From contig PBLQ01000070.1 of assembly GCA_002721815.1 (NCBI GenBank), positions 1 through 53,162 of the forward strand: a DNA stretch of 53,162 bases, given 5' to 3'. The DNA is from Myxococcales bacterium. Lineage in GTDB: Bacteria > Myxococcota > UBA727 > GCA-2721815. A model generated the notes under the pieces. The model was given only the letters and a program-made list of their open reading frames with translations, was not told the DNA's origin and ran no database searches. How positions within the stretch are numbered: position 1 is the stretch's first letter; each line of letters begins with the position of its first letter. Below, one piece after another: positions 41,108 through 50,107 of this stretch. The translations under genes and the position numbers were made by a program.

Positions 41108-42774
41108 TGTGCACCTCCTTGTTTCGATCGGCAGACTTGGTTGAGCTGTTTGATATATTTTTTGCTTTCCCCCAGGGACATCTGCGCGGCCAAATCTGTT
41201 TGGGAAGCAGAAAAATTTAATGGCCTCCCAGTTGGCGGCTCCCAAATGCGATACATTTTACGGGTTTCTAAGGAAAAGTTTTGCGCTTTGGTGTCGGGGA
41301 GCATTGGCCCCACCAGCATGGCCCCCCACAGACCTATCATCACCACCAAAAGCGGTCGTTTGCCCCAAAAAAATTGGTTTTGCGCCAGCCAAATTAGCAA
41401 AGGTGCGAACAGGATGCCCAAACCCGTCCAAGCTGCGGCCTTCGGGGGCAGACCCCATCCCAAGGCCCAAGAATCGGGTGAAAACCCAGTCAAAGCCATG
41501 GGGATCATCATTTCATAAACGGGGTTGTTGTAGGTCTCTGAGAAATGAGGAAAAAAAGCACCACCAATTCCGCTGTGCAAGACACCAATGACACTGCAAA
41601 GAAGGGCAAAGGTGAGCAGTTTGCTTTCTCCTTTTCGGAAGGCGTTTTGTTCGTGTAGGAACAGTCCGGCCAAAAGTACCAGCATGCAGGTCATTTCACT
41701 GATGTAACGAGGACCAATCACCCATCCGCCTCGCCATCCGCGGTGGCCGGAAATAAAAAAGAGCATGCCCAGCATGGCCGCCGAAATAAAAAGGGCATTG
41801 ACTCGTTTGCCTTTTTGAAAAAACCAGCGTCCTAAGGCCATCACCCCCAAAAGTGCCAACGGGCAAAAGAAGAAAAGGCCCACGTCGGTTGAAAACAGTG
41901 CCTTCATGAGGATGTCGGGTTGTGGAATGCCAATCCCAAAAAAGTCTTGGCTGTGCATGCGGTTGAAATTTTTGTTTTCTAAAAAGCTGTATCCTGTCTT
42001 CCAAAAGGCCCCAAACATTTGATGATGGGCCCAGCCAGCCAACAGTGCAAAGGGCAATGCACCCACGACGCAACCACAGAGGGATTTGAGCAGCTGCTTG
42101 CGGTGATGAAAGAGAAAGCCAACCGCCAAAGGCAATACCGCGAGAAAGGCCGGGTACTCGGCCGCCACACTGGCTGTGCCACAAGCGCCCACCAATACAC
42201 TGTCACGCCAAATAGAATTGGAGTTTGAGGCATTGAGAAGTAAGAGCATCATGACGCCGGTCCCAAGGGCGGCCAGGGTGTGTCCGGAGAAGACGTGAAC
42301 GTAGGCCAGCAGATGTGTCCCTGTGGCCAAGCATAAAATAATGAAATCTGTCAGCCGTCTGTCGTGCGTGGTTTTGTCCAACAGCCAGGCCAATAAGAGC
42401 AAGAGTAAAAAGCAGGGGAGAGCGTTGGCCCATCTTCGACAGAGTAATGTTAAGCTTTGTTCATCCAAGGGGGCCCCAAACCAGCGGTACACTTCGTACA
42501 CGATGGCGCCCATCATGCTCATCAAAGGGGCTTTGCTGGAGTAGAGTTTGCCATCGCGCTTGCTTTTATCGTTGATGTATTTCCATTGTTTCACCACGGG
42601 ATCGATGTGGTATTGGTCGTGGTCCACCATGGCCTTCACCATGAAAATTCGAACGCCCTCATTGGGGTTGTTCAGGCGGTGGTGGTAGGGCGCAAAGAAA
42701 ATAAACGTACAAAGCACGGCGCCCAAAAAAACAAATCGAGAGGCTACGAATGAATTCGGCAACGATGCAGACAT
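41104..42774 (-). CDS. Polytopic GT-C-like membrane glycosyltransferase
   Basis: A 556-residue integral membrane protein with about ten to twelve hydrophobic segments. NEGVRIFMVKAMVDHDQYHIDP near residue 37 and DGKLYSSKAPLMSMMGAIVYE near residue 75 resemble the first periplasmic loop of GT-C enzymes (ArnT/PMT type), which hold a catalytic Asp in this loop; Asp51 in MVDHDQ is a candidate. Such enzymes transfer sugars from lipid carriers. It lies between two small genes in one operon: the single-pass protein gene nine bases upstream and the small protein gene downstream, overlapping by four. Confidence 0.62.
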   Translation of the reverse strand: MSASLPNSFVASRFVFLGAVLCTFIFFAPYHHRLNNPNEGVRIFMVKAMVDHDQYHIDPVVKQWKYINDKSKRDGKLYSSKAPLMSMMGAIVYEVYRWFGAPLDEQSLTLLCRRWANALPCFLLLLLLAWLLDKTTHDRRLTDFIILCLATGTHLLAYVHVFSGHTLAALGTGVMMLLLLNASNSNSIWRDSVLVGACGTASVAAEYPAFLAVLPLAVGFLFHHRKQLLKSLCGCVVGALPFALLAGWAHHQMFGAFWKTGYSFLENKNFNRMHSQDFFGIGIPQPDILMKALFSTDVGLFFFCPLALLGVMALGRWFFQKGKRVNALFISAAMLGMLFFISGHRGWRGGWVIGPRYISEMTCMLVLLAGLFLHEQNAFRKGESKLLTFALLCSVIGVLHSGIGGAFFPHFSETYNNPVYEMMIPMALTGFSPDSWALGWGLPPKAAAWTGLGILFAPLLIWLAQNQFFWGKRPLLVVMIGLWGAMLVGPMLPDTKAQNFSLETRKMYRIWEPPTGRPLNFSASQTDLAAQMSLGESKKYIKQLNQVCRSKQGGAQ

Positions 42775-42783
42775 GGAGTGACT

Positions 42784-43545
42784 CTAGTGGCTGGCCTGGC
42801 GCAACCAATAAGATGCGCGAAGTCGGTGGGCCCAGCGACGGAGGGCACCGAACGGCCACACACTGGTGGCAATCATCAGGAATGCACCGGTCAAGGTGGG
42901 TCGGTAAACGCCTCGATTGCCATCAAGGAAAAGTCCCCCCAGCTCTACTTGTGAATGCAGCTCTCGGCGAAAGGTTTCCTTCCAGGTGTCCACCAAATTG
43001 TCACCGTTGTTGCGTAGGGGCTGGGTGGCTTTGGACCAAATGTCCACGATATGTCGATGAATGGAAAAGAGTTCCACTGGGTCTTTGACCCTGTGAAGGC
43101 CCAATACGGTATGGGTTTTGGGCAGCACAGGGGCACCCAGTTGTTCGCTGTTGTGGGTGCTCAGTTCCATTTTGTTTTCAAACCGCGTTTGAAACTCTAA
43201 AAATTCGATGAGGTTTTCTTCGGGATCGGCGGGGTGGACCCGAACGGTGGCAATGCCCAAAGTACCGTTTTGTGGGTGCTGGAAGAGCCGCAAATAGACC
43301 GGGTGATCCGAGAGCCCGTCGGACCAAATCGCATCCTGCCCTTCTTCAAAGCCCAATGGCACCAAATGATGCCCCACTTGGTTCAAGTAATCGCTCACCC
43401 CTTTGGGTTGGTATTGGCCCAAAAAGGGGCGAATTGCCGGCTCTGCCGTGAGTCTTTGACTGAAGAAAAACCACAGCGCTACACCGAACACAAAAACGGT
43501 TAAGCCACCAAATGCAAAGGATAAAACGGTAATCAGCCAGGTCAT
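42784..43545 (-). CDS. Membrane-anchored hypothetical protein
   Basis: A 253-residue protein starting at ATG 43545. It has one N-terminal transmembrane helix (LITVLSFAFGGLTVFVFGVALWFFF) and a second hydrophobic segment near the C-terminus (LTGAFLMIATSVWPFGAL). The middle is a soluble domain with no known motif. The frame is open to 43986, but the extension is Cys-rich, hydrophobic and lies over the intergenic region, so I reject it. First gene of the operon with the GT-C-like protein, nine bases upstream of it. Confidence 0.55.
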   Translation of the reverse strand: MTWLITVLSFAFGGLTVFVFGVALWFFFSQRLTAEPAIRPFLGQYQPKGVSDYLNQVGHHLVPLGFEEGQDAIWSDGLSDHPVYLRLFQHPQNGTLGIATVRVHPADPEENLIEFLEFQTRFENKMELSTHNSEQLGAPVLPKTHTVLGLHRVKDPVELFSIHRHIVDIWSKATQPLRNNGDNLVDTWKETFRRELHSQVELGGLFLDGNRGVYRPTLTGAFLMIATSVWPFGALRRWAHRLRASYWLRQASH

Positions 43546-43861
43546 GGCCTTTAATTGGCAAATCCACCTACCCTTGAAAAGGGGGCGCGGGCCGAAATGG
43601 GTGGATATTTCTGCGCATTTAGAGGGATAAGGGAATTCAATGGTTTCGGCACAAATATTGCTTAATCTGGTTGACAGGGAGCCCCAAATGAATACCATGC
43701 CGGTGTATAGGTTTGTCCCGGACCACGGGGGCTGCCGGTTTCCCACACAAGTCGCATAAAGCGGCGCCGCTGGATAACCCGGTGGTGTCAACAGACCGCT
43801 AATTTTTAGGGCAAATGCCCAAGCATTTTGGAATATGCGACACTGATTTAGGGAGAGCGCC
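43546..43861. other. Intergenic region with inverted repeats, no convincing gene
   Basis: About 316 bases between divergent genes. It holds ATCCACC/GGTGGAT arms 31 bases apart (43562-43606) around a CCCTT/AAGGG pair, a perfect 12-base palindrome AGCGGCGCCGCT (43760-43771), and GGGCAAATGCCC near 43800-43830. Short open frames exist without ribosome sites. Promoters for both neighbours must lie here; I cannot place them reliably. Confidence 0.5.
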
Positions 43862-44380
43862 ATGAGATTGTACCGTAAAGCAATACCGAAGATTGCCAGA
43901 GAAATTATTCGCAGTTCAAATGCCCAAGAGCACATTGAAATCGAAGACAACAAAATGGAAGAGGCCGAGTTAGATTTGGCCGCCATTTTGGTGACCTACA
44001 TGAACGACGAAGAAAAATTGGTTCGTGATACCCGTGATGTGATGAGTCGCCGTGGGATGTCGGCCGATCGCTTCGTCCAGATGAAGAAAAGCATGGCGGA
44101 TTCGCGTGGGTTTAAAACCGGCGAAGAAGGGCTCGACTACTTGTTGGCGCAGTTGCTTGAAGGTTTGTTTGCATCTCGCAACATTGCCGAGATTTACGCA
44201 GAGGACAATGACCTGCGTTTGTTAATGAAGGGCGCCATCCAAAAATTCGCAAGTGTCGATGAAGAAATCGAGCGTGAAGCACGCAGTCGTTTGAGAAACC
44301 TTCGCGAAGGAACACCAGAGTGGGAAATTGAATTCCCGCGAACTGTGGCCATTCTCAAGCGTCAAAAAGGTTTAATCTAA
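43862..44380 (+). CDS. DUF507 family protein
   Basis: A 172-residue soluble, charged, helical protein. MRLYRKAIPKIAREIIRSS at the start and EIEREARSRLRNLREGTPEWEIEF near the end fit the DUF507 family, common in deltaproteobacteria and related groups and without known function. GGGAGAG precedes the ATG. It stands alone between a long intergenic region and a terminator, so it is a single-gene unit. Confidence 0.75.
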   Translation: MRLYRKAIPKIAREIIRSSNAQEHIEIEDNKMEEAELDLAAILVTYMNDEEKLVRDTRDVMSRRGMSADRFVQMKKSMADSRGFKTGEEGLDYLLAQLLEGLFASRNIAEIYAEDNDLRLLMKGAIQKFASVDEEIEREARSRLRNLREGTPEWEIEFPRTVAILKRQKGLI

Positions 44381-44409
44381 GCGAGATTCAAGTCATCGCT
44401 GAACGGATA

Positions 44410-44436
44410 AAGGTTGGTCTTGCGCCAGCCTTTTTT
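44410..44436 (+). terminator. Rho-independent terminator after the DUF507 gene
   Basis: AAGGTTGG pairs with CCAGCCTT (one G-T pair) around a seven-base loop and six T follow (44431-44436). It overlaps the stop codon of the converging lipoprotein gene. Confidence 0.75.
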
Positions 44437-46294
44437 ATTTGTAGGACAGCACTTCACTCAGATCTGTTTCACCTTCGGTAAATTCGAAAAGAGAACCCGT
44501 TTCACTGAGCAGGTAAACGCGATGGGTATCATTAATTTCCCCACCGCTGTTTTTGATTTTCACTGCACCACCCACCATGGCCACTGCGTAGTTTCCAAAG
44601 GTCCCGAAGCCACCGGTTTGGTAAGAAAAATTTTGTGCCAAGTACATGCCCACGGTGCTCACTTCGGCGGAAACGGTGACCTGGATTTCGTCTCCTCTCG
44701 CCCAAGTGGCATTGGCATCAGGGGTGAAGGTGGCGTTCCACTCGCCCAATGTCGCGGTAAAGCTGCCCTCGTTGAAACGGACGGCCTGTAATGTGCCATG
44801 ACGCTCATCCTGAAGGGCGAAACTGTTTAAGGGGTGGACGGAGACACTGATGGTTTGGGTTTCGGTGAGACAGGTGGCCAGGGCGTTTTCCATTAAGCCC
44901 ACCTTCAGAAGAGATGCGTTCAAGCTTTCAAAGGCCAGTTTGAATTCTCCCGTACACGATTCGGTTTCACTGGTGATATTCAAAGCCACTTCATCCCCCG
45001 TTGTGAAGGCAACGGCCGTTGGGAAGGTCCCATACACGGGGACAAACCCATCTTGTTCTGAACTGTACAGGACGGGTCGGTACTGCAGACCATTGGGCGC
45101 ACCTTCGTAGACCCAGGTCACAGGACCGTCCAGAATCCAATTATCCCAAGGGGTTTGTGATGCTGCTCTCTTGGCAAGGGTTAGGTCCCCGCAAGTGGAT
45201 TTATCTTCCCCGGCCGAAGTGGTGCAGGTCATTTCTGCAGAGGGCGTTCCAGGGTTGCTGTCAAAGAGCTGGAAGTCCAGTTGAAGCGCATCGAAACTGT
45301 CACCTTCGAGGGCCCACTTCCAATAGAAGAGGTTTCCTTCCGCATCGATGGAACTCAGCCACTGGTCGCTTTTCAATTCTGAGGCAAGGCCATCACAGCA
45401 TGTATTGTCCGTATTTGTCTGTGGGACATAAAAGGTTTGTAGGGGGGCTGGTGCTTCCGCCCCTCCCAAGTAGCGCGCGGCATTCGTGGCAGGATCAAAT
45501 ACGATCAAGCCGATTCTGGTACCGCCCGAGTTCATGACCCAAATGGCGGTGACGGTGCCGTCCCCATTGGGAATTGAGCCCACCTTGAGTTCTTGAATGA
45601 CGAACGGAACAGTCACGTTGAGCACTTGTTCTGGGTTGGCTCTCGAGGTGATTTGCAGGTTATTTTCCGAGGATGCCAAACCGACAAATACATGCTGTCC
45701 GTCTTCGGCAAAGGCCATGTGATTTACGGCGGCGTCTAAAGGAAGAGACCCTTGCAGGCTTAATGTGAGGTCTGACGTCTTCAGAGCGTAACGGTTGATT
45801 TGGGGTGGGGTATGTGAGGCGACCCAAATGTCCCATGGATCGGTCTCGGAGCCATCTTGGTACACCGCAATTTGGTTGGGATTGCTTTGGGTGCGAAACG
45901 GTGCACGTGCGTGTGTGAAAGCTTGTTGATCATCGCTTCGCATTTGAATGGTGTAGACTTCTGCCAGGGTGGTGTCCAAAGCGAAGATCAGAGAGGCGTT
46001 GGAGGCGGCTTGGGCTAAAGACCGTGTTCCTGAGCCGATGATGGTTGCAAGTGGGAAGGCCAAGTTGGGGGCAGGTTCAAATAGACCATCGGTGATGTTG
46101 AAAAAGCGCAGTGTTTTCGCTCTGGGGTTTGCAACGACCACGTAGGAGTCTCCTCCTTCACCTTCTTCGATGATCAGGAGGTCTGTGGGGCGGTCCAAGT
46201 TGTTACTGCCTGCCACGGTCTCTTGATCACAGCTGGAAGCCGAGGATAAAACCAAAAAGGCGGTCACCCATGTTGCCTGGATTAATTGTTTCAT
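44435..46294 (-). CDS. Large lipoprotein, propeller-like N-terminal half
   Basis: A 619-residue lipoprotein (lipobox SASSC, then DQETVAGSNNLDRPTDLLI). The first half has repeating short segments typical of NHL/YVTN-type propellers: DSYVVVANPRAKTLRFFNI, then ASLIFALDTTLAEVYTI and GQHVFVGLASSENNLQI. The second half contains beta-sandwich-like segments and pairs of Cys (CCDG, CTTSAGEDKSTC). No enzyme motif is visible. Its ATG overlaps the end of the second lipoprotein gene upstream by four bases, so the two are made together and may form one surface or periplasmic complex. Confidence 0.6.
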   Translation of the reverse strand: MKQLIQATWVTAFLVLSSASSCDQETVAGSNNLDRPTDLLIIEEGEGGDSYVVVANPRAKTLRFFNITDGLFEPAPNLAFPLATIIGSGTRSLAQAASNASLIFALDTTLAEVYTIQMRSDDQQAFTHARAPFRTQSNPNQIAVYQDGSETDPWDIWVASHTPPQINRYALKTSDLTLSLQGSLPLDAAVNHMAFAEDGQHVFVGLASSENNLQITSRANPEQVLNVTVPFVIQELKVGSIPNGDGTVTAIWVMNSGGTRIGLIVFDPATNAARYLGGAEAPAPLQTFYVPQTNTDNTCCDGLASELKSDQWLSSIDAEGNLFYWKWALEGDSFDALQLDFQLFDSNPGTPSAEMTCTTSAGEDKSTCGDLTLAKRAASQTPWDNWILDGPVTWVYEGAPNGLQYRPVLYSSEQDGFVPVYGTFPTAVAFTTGDEVALNITSETESCTGEFKLAFESLNASLLKVGLMENALATCLTETQTISVSVHPLNSFALQDERHGTLQAVRFNEGSFTATLGEWNATFTPDANATWARGDEIQVTVSAEVSTVGMYLAQNFSYQTGGFGTFGNYAVAMVGGAVKIKNSGGEINDTHRVYLLSETGSLFEFTEGETDLSEVLSYK

Positions 46295-47553
46295 TCCGTT
46301 TCCTCGTCAGCACTCAGAGGGGCGCCAACCTGAGCCACCAAAGCCATCTCGAATGCGCCGGTTTCGCCGTGTTTGAGTTGGTACACCACCAAAGAATGAC
46401 TTTTAAAATAAGAAACCCACAACTGGTTATTGGTGGCGTCCCAGGAAAGGTTGCGGGGCCCCTGTCCATCGTTTTCCTGTACCGCCACGAGCGTGAGGTC
46501 ATCGCCCCGGTAAATACGAAATACATCGTCATTCAAACAGGTGAGCGCCAAGTAGTTTTCGTCATCGATGACAAAAGCCAACAGTCGGGTCGGGTCGTTA
46601 CATGACCCTTCCAGTGCTTTCAATTGAAGAGCGGGAGTGTTGGTTTCTCTTTGGGTGGAACTCAATAAAGCCAAGCCGTCGGGATTGCGTAAGGCCACCG
46701 CCAATGATTGTCCATCATCAAACCAAGCCAAATCATTGATGGAGCTGCTGCCCGTCAGTTGGGTTAAGTTGAGTGTTCCTTCTGCTTCGAATTCCAACTG
46801 ACCGTCTTGTGGGGCCAGCCCCCAGACCAGTACCGCTTCCACTTGGTTGGTTTGGATTTGTTGTCCCGTAAGCCAGAGTCGCGGACGGTTCAGCGTGCTT
46901 TGGGTATAGGTTCCTAAGCGCACCGTTGCGAGCAGTGGATCAAGCTCGATGGTGGTGAGATGCGCCCATTCTTTCACGTCGTCTTGGGCTTGAAAAATGG
47001 TGAGTTGATCGTCCGCCAAGTGCGGGACCCACAGGTAGGTGCCATTGCTGAAAGGGCGAGCCGGGTTTTCGGCCATCAGCTCAACTTCGGTGATGGGCCC
47101 ACATCCTTCATCGCCTTGGTTGAGGCAAGTGAGGCTGTCGTCTGCGATTTGCGCGCCGTAAATGCCTCGAGATCTTCGGTGGACCCAGCCCAGAATGGCA
47201 TCGGTGGGCGACAAAATCACCGGGTCGGAAGCGAAAGATCTGATGGGCATATGGTCCAGCATGACATCTGAAACCGCGATACTGCTGGGGGACGCGGCAT
47301 CACCGATTTTTTCTTGAATGGCCACCAGGTCCATCAAATGTAATTGACCCGCGCTGTAGCGCAAATCAAAATTGCTGGAAGGCACCAAGAGTAAGTTTGC
47401 CTCCGAAAAAATGGCCACTCCCATGGGGTAGTGGAGACCATCAGTGGGCATGGTGGTGGTGGTGGGGTTTTCCAGGCAGCCAGTGGTCACCACCCCTGCC
47501 AAGCCCAGGGCGGCAAAAGAGCGAAAGCAAGAGTTCAAAAGTCGCTTAAACAT
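46291..47553 (-). CDS. Lipoprotein, propeller-like
   Basis: A 420-residue lipoprotein with lipobox TTGC after a hydrophobic signal. After a Thr-rich linker the sequence reads LHYPMGVAIFSEANLLLVPSS, then NPDGLALLSSTQ and YLALTCLNDDVFRIYRGDDL, repeated blades as in beta-propellers. It resembles the first half of the coupled downstream lipoprotein, so the pair may be related by old duplication. No catalytic residues are evident. It is the first gene of the two-gene unit, with a long divergent promoter region before it. Confidence 0.6.
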   Translation of the reverse strand: MFKRLLNSCFRSFAALGLAGVVTTGCLENPTTTTMPTDGLHYPMGVAIFSEANLLLVPSSNFDLRYSAGQLHLMDLVAIQEKIGDAASPSSIAVSDVMLDHMPIRSFASDPVILSPTDAILGWVHRRSRGIYGAQIADDSLTCLNQGDEGCGPITEVELMAENPARPFSNGTYLWVPHLADDQLTIFQAQDDVKEWAHLTTIELDPLLATVRLGTYTQSTLNRPRLWLTGQQIQTNQVEAVLVWGLAPQDGQLEFEAEGTLNLTQLTGSSSINDLAWFDDGQSLAVALRNPDGLALLSSTQRETNTPALQLKALEGSCNDPTRLLAFVIDDENYLALTCLNDDVFRIYRGDDLTLVAVQENDGQGPRNLSWDATNNQLWVSYFKSHSLVVYQLKHGETGAFEMALVAQVGAPLSADEETE

Positions 47554-47581
47554 GGGGAAAACCTGTCTCTTCTATTGGTTT

Positions 47582-47629
47582 TGGTCAATGACCATCGAGC
47601 CCGAAAGATCTTTTTGCCCTTTGAAAGGG
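47582..47629. promoter_or_regulatory. Two palindromes upstream of the propeller lipoprotein operon
   Basis: TGGTCA-A-TGACCA (47582-47594) and CCCTTT-G-AAAGGG (47617-47629) are perfect 13-base inverted repeats in the 232-base divergent region. Their position 30-75 bases before the minus-strand ATG fits operator sites. No regulator can be assigned. Confidence 0.35.
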
Positions 47630-47785
47630 TCATATTTGGGGGTTGCTTGCTAAGGGGGGAATCATTTTGGGGCCTAATTTCGAAAAATCACTTGGATTTG
47701 GTGTTTTTTGTACTCAAAGCATTGGCTTAAGGCCTCATTTTGGCGCTAGCATAAGGGCCAAACAGAAAGAGCAGGTTGGGTTTAA

Positions 47786-50098
47786 ATGGAGCATTTCGGC
47801 GATTTTAAGTTGCTGGATAAGTTGGTTGAGCGAGATGGTGAAACTGTCTATCAGGCTTCCCATGCGCGACAGACCCAACCCTTGCGCCTCACCATGTTCA
47901 ACGGGTTGCCCCCACAGCAAAGCCAACGCATTCGCCGAAAATGTGATCGTTTCTTGGGGTTGAAGCATCCGCATATTGAGCCACATCTGGGTCATGGCAT
48001 GGTGGGAGACACGCCCTATCGGGTGAGCCCTTTTGTTGAGAGCGTTAGCATGGCGGCCTTTTTAAGGTCTTTGAAAGCGCGTCGCGTTATTTTACCCATG
48101 GATAATGTTTTCTCCATTGCCAGAGCGCTTTGCAAAGCATTGCACGCTCTTCATGGCTACGAAAAAGATGGGAAACACGCGCAGCTCACCCACGGTGCCA
48201 TTTGTGCAGAAAACGTTCATGTGGCGCCAACGGGCAATGTGTGTTTGATGGGCATCGGGACATGGCACGAAAAAGACAGCGAAGATGTCATGGAACAGGT
48301 GTGGGATGGGGCCGGCTTAGCTGCTTTAATCTACGATATGTTGAGAGCGACCAAAACCAGTGGCGAACTTCCCAAGCCTTCACAAGAAATGGATTCCTTG
48401 TTGAGGGTGGCCTTAGGCATCGGGGATTCGGACGAGATGTTGAGCCCAAAGGCTTTTGGAAACCGGTTGCGCGAAATCGCCGTGCGTCAACACGTTTACA
48501 CCACCTTGGATCGTTTCAAAGCTTTGGCCCAAAGAACCTGTGAAGCAATCGCTCAAGAAAAAGAAGTGAAAATCGAGACAGCGGAATTAATGCCAGAACC
48601 CTCGACAGTGACGCACCAAGAGCCGGCGCCTGGCGAAGAAGCCAATGTCAGCGATGCCGTTGCTGAAGAAGATCTCTCTTTAGCCAATGAAGACTTGGCT
48701 TTTGATGCCGATACCCCACCCAGTTACGAGGTGGATGATTTCGAAGCAACGTCAGCGCCTGGCGGACAAGCACAAGAAAATCTCGAAGATGCAGCAGCAG
48801 AGTTAGAGGCCAGTGAGGCTGTGACCCAAAAATCACGTCTGTCATTTTTTCAATGGGTCAAAAACAAAGGAGTCTTTCCTGACAATATTCTGCAGCTGTG
48901 CATGGACGCCTTTGAAACCGAAGCGGAAATGCTGCAGGCATTATGGAATAACGATAAAATTGATGATCAGGCCTTGTCACATGAATTGACGCAATGGCTC
49001 AACGCTACCGATGAAGGCGTTCCAAATGACAACGATGAAGACATGGTGCGCATGTTATCATTGCTGCCCGCATCTTTGGTGGTGGGCCGACAGGTTTTGC
49101 CGCTTTCATTATCCAATGGCGAACTTGTCTGCTTGTGCTCAAACCCTTTTCAAACAGAGGTTTTCGAAACCTTAAAAGGTACGCTAGGGGCCAACTCCGT
49201 ATTATGTCGTACAGCAACGCCCAAAGCGGTCACAGAGCGATGTTTGGATGGTTTACATCGGGCAGGCCGGGGTGGTGTTATTTCCCCTTTTGGCAACGTC
49301 CCCATCAAAATATTGGTTTTTGATCAAAATGACGGCTTCCCCACAAGCTTGGGGGTGCGCATTGCCCAAAAAGGCTGGCTGGTAGAGTGGATGGCATCAT
49401 CCCAAGAGTTGATCAGCAGCGCCGTTACCTCAACGCCCGCCGCGGTGATTGGCGTTACTGAAAAAGACAGTTTTGCTGCGACCGAGGTATTGGTGGAGCT
49501 CAAAACCCAACCCAGTGGCAGCCAAATTCCATGTTTTGTTATCGGCAACGACGATGACGATGAGGCCATCGAGCGCATCTTAGACTTGGGTGTTGAAGAC
49601 TATTTTTCGGTACCTGTGAACGGGGATACCGTGGTTGCGAAGCTGCGGCGTATATTTAACCGCACCATGAATTACGACTCAACGCCCCCTATGTTATCGG
49701 GAGGACCGGCGCCGCCCCCCATTCCTTCAGAAGGAATGATGGAGGACATGATGCTGGCAGCGGTCTTGGACGATACCAACGAACCTCTGGGGCGTGGCGG
49801 ACTCATTGGCCCCGTGAATTCATTGTCTCTTTTTGATTTTGTCGAGCACATGGTGTTGCGCCAGCAAACGTTTGTCTTGAAATTCATGGGCGATGCCGAT
49901 GGCCGTTTAGGCGTATTGCGGGGCGAGATCGTTTTTGCGGAAACATTAGAGGGGAAGGGTGCAGAAGCTTTTTCCAAGATGATGGTGCAAAAAGAGGGTG
50001 TGTTCAAGGTAGACTTTGGGGCGCAACCCCCCGATACGAATGTTTCTCTGTCAACGTCACAACTGCTTTTGGCCTGTAAGATGAATCCTGGAGATTAG
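47786..50098 (+). CDS. Pseudokinase / MshEN-like / pseudo-receiver / DUF4388 regulatory protein
   Basis: A 770-residue cytoplasmic protein with four parts. Residues 7-250 follow a Ser/Thr kinase fold, but the catalytic loop reads HGAICAENVHV (Asp lost) and DFG is replaced by MGIG, so it should be inactive. An acidic linker runs to 345. Residues 350-493 resemble the MshEN/T2SSE N-terminal domain of GspE/PilB ATPases (LLPASLVVGRQVLPLSLSNG). Residues 506-625 resemble a receiver, but the phospho-Asp and conserved Lys are lost (PAAVIGVTE, YFSVPV). Residues 672-745 match DUF4388/PATAN. An NtrC-like regulator gene follows nine bases later. It probably scaffolds signalling. Confidence 0.7.
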   Translation: MEHFGDFKLLDKLVERDGETVYQASHARQTQPLRLTMFNGLPPQQSQRIRRKCDRFLGLKHPHIEPHLGHGMVGDTPYRVSPFVESVSMAAFLRSLKARRVILPMDNVFSIARALCKALHALHGYEKDGKHAQLTHGAICAENVHVAPTGNVCLMGIGTWHEKDSEDVMEQVWDGAGLAALIYDMLRATKTSGELPKPSQEMDSLLRVALGIGDSDEMLSPKAFGNRLREIAVRQHVYTTLDRFKALAQRTCEAIAQEKEVKIETAELMPEPSTVTHQEPAPGEEANVSDAVAEEDLSLANEDLAFDADTPPSYEVDDFEATSAPGGQAQENLEDAAAELEASEAVTQKSRLSFFQWVKNKGVFPDNILQLCMDAFETEAEMLQALWNNDKIDDQALSHELTQWLNATDEGVPNDNDEDMVRMLSLLPASLVVGRQVLPLSLSNGELVCLCSNPFQTEVFETLKGTLGANSVLCRTATPKAVTERCLDGLHRAGRGGVISPFGNVPIKILVFDQNDGFPTSLGVRIAQKGWLVEWMASSQELISSAVTSTPAAVIGVTEKDSFAATEVLVELKTQPSGSQIPCFVIGNDDDDEAIERILDLGVEDYFSVPVNGDTVVAKLRRIFNRTMNYDSTPPMLSGGPAPPPIPSEGMMEDMMLAAVLDDTNEPLGRGGLIGPVNSLSLFDFVEHMVLRQQTFVLKFMGDADGRLGVLRGEIVFAETLEGKGAEAFSKMMVQKEGVFKVDFGAQPPDTNVSLSTSQLLLACKMNPGD

Positions 50099-50107
50099 AA
50101 GGCAATC

